A DNA stretch of 10,947 nt from an uncultured Oscillospiraceae bacterium (GTDB lineage: Bacteria > Bacillota > Clostridia > Oscillospirales > Ruminococcaceae), in the NCBI GenBank assembly GCA_900555435.1, contig USLH01000077.1, positions 1 through 10,947 of the forward strand. The letters run 5' to 3'. The notes beneath the pieces are model-generated. The model had not been told where the DNA came from, made no database searches, and saw only the letters and a list, made by a program, of their open reading frames with translations. A program made the translations under genes and the position numbers. Shown one piece after another: positions 1 to 5,918 of this stretch; positions within the stretch are counted from its first letter, which is position 1, and every line of letters starts with the position of its first letter.

Positions 1-1
1 C

Positions 2-1627
2 CGTGGGGATATCTACAAGGGCACCTACAAGGGCAAATACTGCACCCCCTGCGAGTCCTTCTGGACGGAGAGCCAGCTCAAAGACGGCTGCTGCCCCGAC
101 TGCGGCCGCCCCGTAAAGGAAGCGAAAGAGGAAGCCTACTTCTTCCGCATGAGCAAATATCAGGACAAGCTGATGCAGTACATCGATGAGCATCCGGATT
201 TCATCGTCCCCGAATCCCGAAAAAAAGAAATGATCAACAACTTCTTAAAGCCCGGTCTGCAGGATCTCTGCGTTTCCCGCACCTCCTTCAAGTGGGGCAT
301 CCCCGTGTCCTTTGACGACCGCCATGTGATCTACGTCTGGCTGGATGCTCTTACCAACTACATCACCGCTCTGGGCTACGACCCCGACGGAAGCGGCGAG
401 AATTTCAAGAAATACTGGCCTGCCGACGTCCACGTCATCGGCAAGGACATCCTCCGCTTCCACACCATTTACTGGCCCATCTTCCTGATGAGCATGGGGC
501 TTCCCCTGCCCAAACAGGTCTTCGGTCATCCGTGGATGCTCTTCGCCTCCGATAAAATGAGCAAATCCAAAGGCAATGTCATCTACGCCGACGACATGGT
601 CCGTCTTTTCGGCGTAGACGCCGTCCGCTACTACATGCTCTCCGCCATGCCCTACGCCCAGGATGGCAGCATCACCTACGAAGCCTTTATTACCAAGTAT
701 AATGCCGAGCTGGCCAACACCCTGGGAAACCTTGTGAACCGCACCGTCGCCATGGCCAACAAATACTTCGGCGGAGAGATCGACGCTGCTTCTATCTCCG
801 ATCCGCTGGATCAGGAACTGAAAGATACCGCCCTGTCCGCCGTTTCCGGCGTCCTCTCCGCCATGGAGGAATACCGCACCGCCGATGCCCTCCAGAAGAT
901 CATCGCTCTGGCTCAGCGTTCCAACAAGTACATTGATGAGACCGCCCCTTGGGTCTTAGCGAAAGACGAGGCTTCCCTGCCCCGACTGAAAGCCGTCCTC
1001 TCCAACCTCATCGAAGCTATCCGCTTCATTGGCGTACTGCTCACCCCCTTCCTGCCAGATACCGCCGCTTCCATTATGGAGCAGATCGGATCCCCCGCCG
1101 CTGACCTGGATTCCCTCAAGGAGTTCGGCTCCGCTCCCGCCCGGAAGGTGGGTGAGGCGAAAGCCCTCTTCGCCCGGATCGACGAAGCGAAGATGATGGA
1201 ACGGATCAACAAGGAGATCGTAGAACCCCAAATCGCTGCAGCCAAAGCCGAAGCCGCCAAAAACGCCCCTGCCGAAAAGAAGGAAGCACCCGAAGGCATC
1301 GCCCAAATCGGCATCGAGGACTTCTCCAAAGTCGAGCTCCGGGTAGCCGAAGTGTTAAGCTGCGAGAAGATGAAGAAATCCAAAAAGCTCCTGAAGCTAA
1401 TCTTAAACGACGGTGATGGCGAGCGTCAGGTGCTCTCCGGCATCTCCCAGTGGTACGCCCCCGAAGATCTGATTGGCAAAAAGATCGTCCTGGTCTCCAA
1501 CCTGAAGCCCGCCAAGCTCTGTGGCGAAGTAAGCAACGGCATGATCCTTGCCGCCGACTGCTCCGAGGACGATGTGAAGGTGCTCTTCGTGGATCCTTCC
1601 GTCCCCGCCGGCAGCCGGATCCACTGA
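2..1627 (+). CDS. metG: Methionyl-tRNA synthetase, 3' part (start lies outside the window)
   Basis: Cytoplasmic class I aminoacyl-tRNA synthetase that charges tRNA-Met. The frame is open from base 2, so the N-terminal HIGH region is missing from the window. What can be seen, in order: a zinc knuckle with CTPC at 41-52 and CPDC at 92-103; the rest of the Rossmann catalytic core; the KMSKS signature at 554-568 within DKMSKSKGN; the helical anticodon-binding domain; an Ala/Lys/Glu-rich linker around 1200-1290; and a C-terminal EMAP/Trbp111-like OB-fold tRNA-binding domain from about 1300 to the stop (VELRVAEV, QVLSGISQWY and SNGMILAA motifs). The four-cysteine zinc site together with a fused C-terminal domain fits the long bacterial MetRS form. 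An in-frame ATG at 149 lies inside the catalytic core and is not the start. The stop is one base before tatD, a common metG-tatD arrangement in Firmicutes. No defect is seen. Confidence 0.97.
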   Translation, partial: RGDIYKGTYKGKYCTPCESFWTESQLKDGCCPDCGRPVKEAKEEAYFFRMSKYQDKLMQYIDEHPDFIVPESRKKEMINNFLKPGLQDLCVSRTSFKWGIPVSFDDRHVIYVWLDALTNYITALGYDPDGSGENFKKYWPADVHVIGKDILRFHTIYWPIFLMSMGLPLPKQVFGHPWMLFASDKMSKSKGNVIYADDMVRLFGVDAVRYYMLSAMPYAQDGSITYEAFITKYNAELANTLGNLVNRTVAMANKYFGGEIDAASISDPLDQELKDTALSAVSGVLSAMEEYRTADALQKIIALAQRSNKYIDETAPWVLAKDEASLPRLKAVLSNLIEAIRFIGVLLTPFLPDTAASIMEQIGSPAADLDSLKEFGSAPARKVGEAKALFARIDEAKMMERINKEIVEPQIAAAKAEAAKNAPAEKKEAPEGIAQIGIEDFSKVELRVAEVLSCEKMKKSKKLLKLILNDGDGERQVLSGISQWYAPEDLIGKKIVLVSNLKPAKLCGEVSNGMILAADCSEDDVKVLFVDPSVPAGSRIH

Positions 1628-1628
1628 G

Positions 1629-2411
1629 GTGAGCGCCTTGATCCACGGCATTTTTGACTCCCACGCCCATTACGACGACGCTCGGTTCGATGAGGATCGG
1701 GACGCCCTCCTCTCCTCCCTTCCGGGAAAAGGGGTCTGCGGCATCATCGACATCGGCTGCGATTTAGAATCCTCCCGGAAAGCGGTGGTCTTAGCGGAAA
1801 AATACCCCTACGTCTGGGCGGCTGTCGGCTACCATCCGGAACAGGCCGCCCTCCGCACCGATGAAGGCGTGGCGGAGCTGCGGCAGCTCCTTTCCCACCC
1901 CAAAGTCGTCGCCATCGGTGAGATTGGTCTCGATTACTACTGGCCGGAGCCGGATCATGAGACCCAGAAACGAGTGCTCATCGAACAGCTGAAACTGGCC
2001 CGGGAGCTTCAAAAGCCCGTGATCCTCCATGTCCGGGACGCCTCGGAGGACGCCCTTACCATCCTGAAAGCCCACCCCGTCCAGGGCGTGATGCACTGCT
2101 TCTCCGGATCGCCGGAAACCGCCCGGGAAGTGCTGAAGCTAGGGCTGTACATCGGTTTCACCGGCGTCCTTACCTTCAAAAACGCCCGGAAGCCTGTAGA
2201 AGCCTGCGCCGCCGTTCCCTTGGACCGCCTGCTGCTGGAAACGGACTGCCCCTACATGGCGCCCACCCCCTACCGGGGGCAGCGCTGCTGGTCTCCCATG
2301 ATTGAGCAGACGGCAGCCCGTGCCGCTGAGATCAAAGGCGTCTCCACCCAGGAGCTGGTGAACGCCGCCCGGGAAAACACCCTCTCCCTCTTTCAGATCA
2401 CCCTCCCCTGA
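1629..2411 (+). CDS. tatD: TatD family metal-dependent deoxyribonuclease
   Basis: TIM-barrel amidohydrolase-fold nuclease of the TatD family, which removes nucleotides from DNA ends (3'-5' exonuclease in E. coli) and is linked to DNA repair and fragmentation. All expected metal ligands are visible, numbered from the GTG at 1629: the FDSHAHYDD motif with H12 and H14, E98 in GEIGLDYYW, H134 in HVRDA, H156 in HCFSGS and D206 in LETDCPY. The length of 260 residues is normal. The start is uncertain. The GTG at 1629 has no good ribosome site, whereas the TTG at 1638 is preceded by AGGTGAG at 1627-1633 and would give the usual short N-terminus before the FDSHAH motif. The gene begins one base (or ten) after metG, so it is probably translated from the same mRNA, and a strong terminator follows four bases after the stop. 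Confidence 0.95.
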   Translation: MSALIHGIFDSHAHYDDARFDEDRDALLSSLPGKGVCGIIDIGCDLESSRKAVVLAEKYPYVWAAVGYHPEQAALRTDEGVAELRQLLSHPKVVAIGEIGLDYYWPEPDHETQKRVLIEQLKLARELQKPVILHVRDASEDALTILKAHPVQGVMHCFSGSPETAREVLKLGLYIGFTGVLTFKNARKPVEACAAVPLDRLLLETDCPYMAPTPYRGQRCWSPMIEQTAARAAEIKGVSTQELVNAARENTLSLFQITLP

Positions 2412-2415
2412 CCTT

Positions 2416-2456
2416 AAAAACTCCCGTCCTGTCATCTTCGCAGGGCGGGAGTTTTT
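2416..2456 (+). terminator. Rho-independent terminator of metG-tatD
   Basis: A 16-base stem (2416-2431 with 2441-2456) contains one G-U pair and closes a 9-base loop. It carries the GC core CTCCCG/CGGGAG and ends in a run of five T. It starts just after the tatD stop. The A-run on the left arm means it could also work in the other direction, but no gene arrives from that side. Confidence 0.92.
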
Positions 2457-2534
2457 GTGCAAAATTCGTGTAGCTTTGAAATATTTTTAGATACTTTGCC
2501 AATTTACAATCCGATCTTTTTGTTAACTTACTGC

Positions 2535-2563
2535 TTGAAATCCATTAAAAAAGCTGTTATAGT
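2535..2563 (+). promoter_or_regulatory. SigA-type promoter for the exported-protein/lipoprotein block
   Basis: The -35 box TTGAAA (2535-2540) and the -10 box TATAGT (2558-2563) each match consensus at five of six positions and are separated by exactly 17 bases. The predicted start of transcription is about 2570. It is the only strong promoter seen before the two lipoprotein genes and probably drives the whole block up to the terminator at 4480. Confidence 0.72.
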
Positions 2564-2570
2564 AAAGGCA

Positions 2571-2584
2571 GGAAGAGCTCTTCC
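2571..2584. repeat. Perfect 14-base palindrome at the predicted transcription start (possible operator or 5' hairpin)
   Basis: GGAAGAGCTCTTCC reads the same on both strands and lies 7-20 bases after the -10 box, where a repressor would block transcription. In RNA it could instead fold as a 5-bp stem with a 4-base loop at the extreme 5' end, which can stabilise a message. A second, weaker inverted repeat (TCGAT at 2594-2598 with ATCGA at 2604-2608) lies between it and the ribosome binding site. No regulator is encoded nearby. Confidence 0.4.
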
Positions 2585-2624
2585 AAAAAACGATCGATTC
2601 TTCATCGAAGAAAGGAGCGTCAAA

Positions 2625-2945
2625 ATACATCGGATTCAAAAACGCTTTTGTGTTTCGTTCTTTCCCTTGCCCTGCTCTTCTGCTCGACTCCGTTTTGGCG
2701 GCAGATATGCCCGGTCCAAATCCGAACTATGAAGAAATGACCCTTGAAACCTTTCTGGAGCGCTATCCGGACTATGCAGGCCGGGAAGATCCCCGGTTTC
2801 CCTCCGGAATGATCTCCGCCGCCATCGACAACCCCGGATACGTTACCAGCAATTACTCCGGCCCCTTTACCTGGGAAGGCGATTATGACACGAAAATATT
2901 GAATTCAAAGGCAGCAGCCCTATTTTTGGCGCTAACTTGAACTGA
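2625..2945 (+). pseudogene. Decayed gene for a small exported protein (about 107 residues when repaired)
   Basis: No intact frame covers this stretch, but one coherent secreted protein can be read by adding one base at each of three sites. A T is needed in the T4 run at 2646-2649, a T in the T4 run at about 2692-2695, and an A in the A4 run at 2893-2896. The repaired product begins with HRIQKRF, has a hydrophobic core (LCFVLSLALLFCSTP) ending near FLAAD like a Sec signal peptide, then an acidic, Pro/Tyr/Gly-rich mature part (PNPNYEEM, TFLERYPDY, NPGYVTSNYSGPF), and ends in SSPIFGANLN with a TGA at 2943. A good ribosome site, AAAGGAG at 2611-2617, is seven bases before ATA at 2625, which looks like a mutated ATG. 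The promoter upstream is intact and lipoprotein 1 follows after 20 bases, so this was probably the first gene of that operon. The longest intact remnant (from the GTG at 2650 to 2940) is unlikely to be functional. I do not recognise the family. Sequencing error is the main alternative. Confidence 0.62.
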
Positions 2946-2965
2946 TTTGACAGGAGGTGTTTTTT

Positions 2966-3730
2966 ATGAAAAAACTGTCTGTTTTCTTATTCGTTTGCCT
3001 TCTCACTTTCTTCTTTACGGCCTGTGGTCAAGAGGTGCTTTCCTCTCCGGAATCCTCCATTTCTCCCACTTCAAGCCTTTCTGAGCCTTCTGAACTGGAA
3101 AACAATTTTTCTGATTCGACCCCATCGGAAGGTAAAGCCGCGGAGGTCATCGAAGCCGGAACCGGCTGCGGAAGCACCCTGAAAGAAAAATATTCCTTCC
3201 ACTATTACAACGTGGACGGTTCTCTCATTGATTTCATCGGTGCCGACACCTTTGACGCCTGGTGGAAGAAAAACAAAGGGCAGGATTTGTCCATTCTAAA
3301 CGTCGTGCGGGATTTCCAGATCCCAAAGGAAACATTCCTTTCCGTTACCCGCCCCGAATTGGATGAAGAAACGTTGGAGCAGCTCCGCTCTCAAGGAATC
3401 ACCTTGGAAGAGTGGTATCCTTATACTCTTGAAGAGATCGACGCCATCTATTCGGGAGAGGAAGCAACCGTCAACCGTGTCTTCTGCAGCCCCATCGCTG
3501 TATTCAACGAAACGAATGGTCAGATTTACACGTTGAGTTGGCTCGCTTCCCATACGGCAGAGGAGTATCAGTCGGTCGGACTTTCCTCCCAAGCCATACA
3601 GGAAGTCCTAAACCGCATCCAATCAGACGATGAGTATGCCGAATGGCGGACGGTGGCAAAACAAGTTGAACCCATTCTTGAAAAAGCGGAATCCATTGAA
3701 ACCGCTGCTTCCAAAAAATTGGTTGAATAA
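2966..3730 (+). CDS. Lipoprotein 1 of a tandem paralogous pair, function unknown
   Basis: Predicted lipoprotein of 254 residues, anchored on the outer face of the cell membrane. The N-terminus MKKLSVFLFVCLLTFFFTACG is a type II signal peptide with lipobox FTAC, so lipidation would be at C20. A Ser/Pro/Glu-rich linker of about 35 residues follows, then a globular part. The ATG at 2966 is chosen over the in-frame GTG at 2957 because AGGAGGTG at 2952-2959 is its ribosome site and itself contains that GTG. The C-terminal half is clearly homologous to the next gene; shared motifs are DAIYSG (from D159), FC-P, IYTLSWLASHT and EEY--VGL. Relative to its paralogue it carries about 18 extra residues just before DAIYSG. 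The conserved Cys in the FC-P motif and another in GTGCGS might form a disulfide. I do not recognise a named family; a ligand-binding or envelope role is only a guess. The gene is visibly more AT-rich than metG or the radical SAM gene. Confidence 0.85.
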   Translation: MKKLSVFLFVCLLTFFFTACGQEVLSSPESSISPTSSLSEPSELENNFSDSTPSEGKAAEVIEAGTGCGSTLKEKYSFHYYNVDGSLIDFIGADTFDAWWKKNKGQDLSILNVVRDFQIPKETFLSVTRPELDEETLEQLRSQGITLEEWYPYTLEEIDAIYSGEEATVNRVFCSPIAVFNETNGQIYTLSWLASHTAEEYQSVGLSSQAIQEVLNRIQSDDEYAEWRTVAKQVEPILEKAESIETAASKKLVE

Positions 3731-3747
3731 AAGGAGCATATAATTTT

Positions 3748-4464
3748 ATGAGACGTTTTTACATTCTTTTTCTAGCTGTGTCTTTTCTTCTTACCTCCTG
3801 TGGAAACGCCGCCGTTTCCTCCTCGGAATTCTCACCCTCTGAACCCTCCGATCCTTCTCTCCACTCCTCTGAGGCCGTTTCCAAGCCTACTTCCGATCCC
3901 GTTTCCGAACCTGAAAGCTCCATTCCTGTTGAAGAAGACATCTGCACTCCTTTTCTTTCTTGTCAGGAACACGCCCCTTCCTACCACTCTGTCCCCGGCG
4001 AGCTGATCGACTTAGTCGGAAACGATCCGGTCATGGAATGGTATAATTCCTGCTTTGAAGAGCCCGACCCATACGGTCGTCCCGGAGAAAGTTTTACCAT
4101 TGCTGCCTTTGTGGAACGTTTTCAGGTGGACCGGGAAGACTTCACCCGCTGCGTTCACGAAGACCTTACCGATGAGCAGGTCGACGCCATCTACTCCGGC
4201 GATCAGAAGCAGATCAACAAAGCCTTCTGCGGCCCCCTGGCATTTGTCAATGAAGCGGACGGCGAGATTTACTCCATCTACTGGCTGGCTGACCATACCC
4301 CGGAAGAATATGTTGCCGCCGGCCTCCCTCTGGATCAGGTGCAGACCGTCGTCGAACTTGCTCAAACCGAAGAGTACGCCGACTGGAACGACCTGGGCAA
4401 AGCCGCCGAAGCTACCCTTGCCGAAGCGGAAGCCATCGAAGCAGCCGCCATCGAAACCCAATAA
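3748..4464 (+). CDS. Lipoprotein 2 of a tandem paralogous pair, function unknown
   Basis: Predicted membrane-anchored lipoprotein of 238 residues. The signal peptide MRRFYILFLAVSFLLTSCGN has lipobox LTSC with lipidation expected at C18. A long linker made mostly of Ser, Pro and Glu follows to about residue 66. The globular domain matches the preceding gene: GELIDLVG corresponds to GSLIDFIG, FQVDREDF to FQIPKETF, and DAIYSG (from D146), AFCGP, EIYSIYWLADHTPEEY and GL also align. The end is a charged Ala/Glu-rich helix. The ribosome site AAGGAG (3731-3736) lies directly after the stop of lipoprotein 1 and 11 bases before this ATG, so the two are co-transcribed. A terminator lies 15 bases after the stop. 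The pair probably arose by tandem duplication, and this copy has lost or never had the short insert before DAIYSG. It has more cysteines than lipoprotein 1. No function can be assigned from the sequence. Confidence 0.87.
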   Translation: MRRFYILFLAVSFLLTSCGNAAVSSSEFSPSEPSDPSLHSSEAVSKPTSDPVSEPESSIPVEEDICTPFLSCQEHAPSYHSVPGELIDLVGNDPVMEWYNSCFEEPDPYGRPGESFTIAAFVERFQVDREDFTRCVHEDLTDEQVDAIYSGDQKQINKAFCGPLAFVNEADGEIYSIYWLADHTPEEYVAAGLPLDQVQTVVELAQTEEYADWNDLGKAAEATLAEAEAIEAAAIETQ

Positions 4465-4479
4465 CTGCTCCTTTCTTTA

Positions 4480-4513
4480 AAAACCCCATGTCCACCCGAC
4501 ATGGGATTTTTTT
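4480..4513 (+). terminator. Rho-independent terminator after the lipoprotein pair
   Basis: CCCATGTC (4485-4492) pairs perfectly with GACATGGG (4498-4505) around a five-base loop, and a run of seven T (4507-4513) follows. The A-run before the stem can extend the pairing after one mismatch. It separates the lipoprotein block from the radical SAM promoter. Confidence 0.9.
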
Positions 4514-4546
4514 CTGCAAATCTCCCGAAAAAATTTTCGTTCCCCC

Positions 4547-4575
4547 TTTACAAAACAAGCGTTCTGCGTTATGAT
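4547..4575 (+). promoter_or_regulatory. SigA-type promoter of the radical SAM/DUF4130 pair
   Basis: The -35 box TTTACA (4547-4552) and the -10 box TATGAT (4570-4575) each match consensus at five of six positions, with an exact 17-base spacer. Transcription would start at about 4582, leaving a short leader to the ATG at 4608. The spacer and the start region are overlapped by SOS-box-like sequences. Confidence 0.75.
4553..4564. promoter_or_regulatory. Second, weaker SOS-box-like site in the promoter spacer
   Basis: AAAC-AAGC-GTTC lies between the -35 and -10 boxes and differs from GAAC-N4-GTTC at one core position. Its flanks match the longer consensus poorly. Its GTTC half-site is 25 bases from that of the site at 4577-4590. 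Alone it would not be reported; next to the better site it is worth recording. Confidence 0.22.
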
Positions 4576-4576
4576 A

Positions 4577-4590
4577 AGAATAGATGTTCG
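4577..4590. promoter_or_regulatory. LexA (DinR) SOS-box-like site over the transcription start
   Basis: The sequence AGAATAGATGTTCG fits the Gram-positive LexA box GAAC-N4-GTTC with one mismatch in the eight core bases (GAAT for GAAC) and matches 11 of 14 bases of the Bacillus form CGAACATATGTTCG. It begins two bases after the -10 box, a position where binding would block transcription. The call is an inference from pattern and from the DNA-repair flavour of the downstream genes; the organism's own LexA consensus is unknown. Confidence 0.42.
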
Positions 4591-4607
4591 ATTAAGAGGC
4601 GATCCAA

Positions 4608-5918
4608 ATGGATTTAATGGAAAAACTGACGATCCTTTCCGATGCGGCGAAGTATGACGCCGCCTGCACCTCCAGCGGCGTTGACCGCTCCCCCTCCCCC
4701 GGCAGCATCGGGAATTCTACGGCCTGCGGCATCTGCCACAGCTTTGCCGCCGACGGCCGCTGCATCTCCCTTCTAAAGGTGCTGATGTCCAATGCCTGTG
4801 CTTATAACTGCCAGTATTGCGTCAACCGGGTCACCAACGACACGCCCCGCGCCACCTTCACCCCCCGGGAACTGGCGGATTTGACCATCCAGTTCTACCG
4901 CCGCAACTACATCGAAGGGCTTTTCTTAAGCTCCGGCATCCTTAAAGATCCCGACTACACCTGCGAGCGGATGATCGAAACCCTCCGGATCCTCCGGGAG
5001 GAGTATCGCTTTTTCGGCTACATCCACGTCAAAGCCATCCCCGGGGCAGATCCGCTGCTGATCCGCCGCATGGGGCTTCTGGCCGACCGCATGAGCGTGA
5101 ACATCGAGCTTCCCAGCGAAACGAGCCTTACTACCTTAGCACCCAATAAGAAAAAATCCGCCATTTTAGCCCCTATGGGCCAGATCCGCACCGGGATTAA
5201 GGAAAACGCCTCCGATCTGATCCGCTATCGCCATGCGCCCCAGTTCGTCCCCGCCGGCCAAAGCACCCAGATGATCATCGGTGCCTCCCCGGAAAACGAC
5301 CTGCAGATCCTCCGGCTGACCGAAGCCCTCTATCGAAAATATGAACTGAAACGGGTCTTTTTCTCCGCCTATATGCCGGTGGTGGAAAGCTCCCTGCTCC
5401 CCTCCCTGGACACCAAACCGCCCCTGCTGCGGGAGCATCGGCTTTATCAGGCGGATTGGCTCCTCCGGTTTTACGGCTTCGAAGCAAGGGAAATCTTAGA
5501 CGACGCCCACCCCAATTTCAATCCCTTTCTGGATCCCAAGTGCAGTTGGGCAGTAAACCACCCGGAATTTTTTCCGGTGGAGGTCAACTCTGCCCCCTAC
5601 GAAGCACTGCTGCGGGTGCCGGGGATCGGCGTCCGCTCTGCTAAACGTATCGTCGCCGCCCGCCGCACCGGCACGCTGGATCTGATAGCCCTGAAAAAGA
5701 TCGGCGTCGTGTTAAAACGTGCCCAGTATTTTCTCCTCCTGAATGGAAAACGCCCGGACAACGCCCGGCTCCGATCCGATAACATGATCCGAGCCGTCCT
5801 TTCCGATCAGGCGGAGGAGCTTCTCAGTGCGTCTCAAAACGAACAGCTGCGGCTTTTCGACGACCCCAAACTACTGACAAAGGAGGACCGACTCCAATGC
5901 CTTACCGGTCAACTCTGA
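4608..5918 (+). CDS. Radical SAM protein, putative DNA modification/repair family (TIGR03916 type)
   Basis: A 436-residue iron-sulfur enzyme expected to cleave S-adenosylmethionine to a 5'-deoxyadenosyl radical. The substrate is unknown; the family is named only as putative DNA modification/repair, linked to uracil-DNA glycosylase-like proteins. The N-terminus carries the family pattern DAAKYDAAC-SSGVDR (C20), then ACGICHSFAADGRCISLL (C40, C43, C52). The cluster motif CAYNCQYC has C64, C68 and C71 as CX3CX2C. The TIM-barrel part follows (LFLSSGI, YIHVKAIPGA, NIELPSE). A helix-hairpin-helix motif at about 326-345 (LRVPGIGVRSA) suggests DNA contact. The extra N-terminal cysteines could hold a second metal site, which is inference. 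The ATG at 4608 has AAGAGGCG (4594-4601) as its ribosome site. The end overlaps the DUF4130 gene by 22 bases, which suggests coupled translation of two partner proteins. The promoter has SOS-box-like sequences. Confidence 0.9.
   Translation: MDLMEKLTILSDAAKYDAACTSSGVDRSPSPGSIGNSTACGICHSFAADGRCISLLKVLMSNACAYNCQYCVNRVTNDTPRATFTPRELADLTIQFYRRNYIEGLFLSSGILKDPDYTCERMIETLRILREEYRFFGYIHVKAIPGADPLLIRRMGLLADRMSVNIELPSETSLTTLAPNKKKSAILAPMGQIRTGIKENASDLIRYRHAPQFVPAGQSTQMIIGASPENDLQILRLTEALYRKYELKRVFFSAYMPVVESSLLPSLDTKPPLLREHRLYQADWLLRFYGFEAREILDDAHPNFNPFLDPKCSWAVNHPEFFPVEVNSAPYEALLRVPGIGVRSAKRIVAARRTGTLDLIALKKIGVVLKRAQYFLLLNGKRPDNARLRSDNMIRAVLSDQAEELLSASQNEQLRLFDDPKLLTKEDRLQCLTGQL

Noticed and set aside
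2457..2732. Open frame of 91 codons before lipoprotein 1
   Set aside because: Its first part crosses the promoter and palindrome, has no ribosome site, and starts inside the terminator stem end. Only its segment from 2625 belongs to a gene, as the first piece of the decayed exported-protein gene.
2646..2896. Programmed ribosomal frameshifting as an explanation for the three frame switches
   Set aside because: Four-base runs are not efficient slippery sites, three shifts in one short gene would be unprecedented, and the start codon is also lost. Decay or sequence error is simpler.
2957..2965. GTG at 2957 as start of lipoprotein 1
   Set aside because: The GTG is part of the ribosome binding site AGGAGGTG; the ATG at 2966 is correctly spaced and begins a standard lipoprotein signal peptide.
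4055..4480. Plus-strand frame of 141 codons inside lipoprotein 2
   Set aside because: It is a shifted reading of the lipoprotein, dominated by Pro, Ser and Lys, without a start signal.
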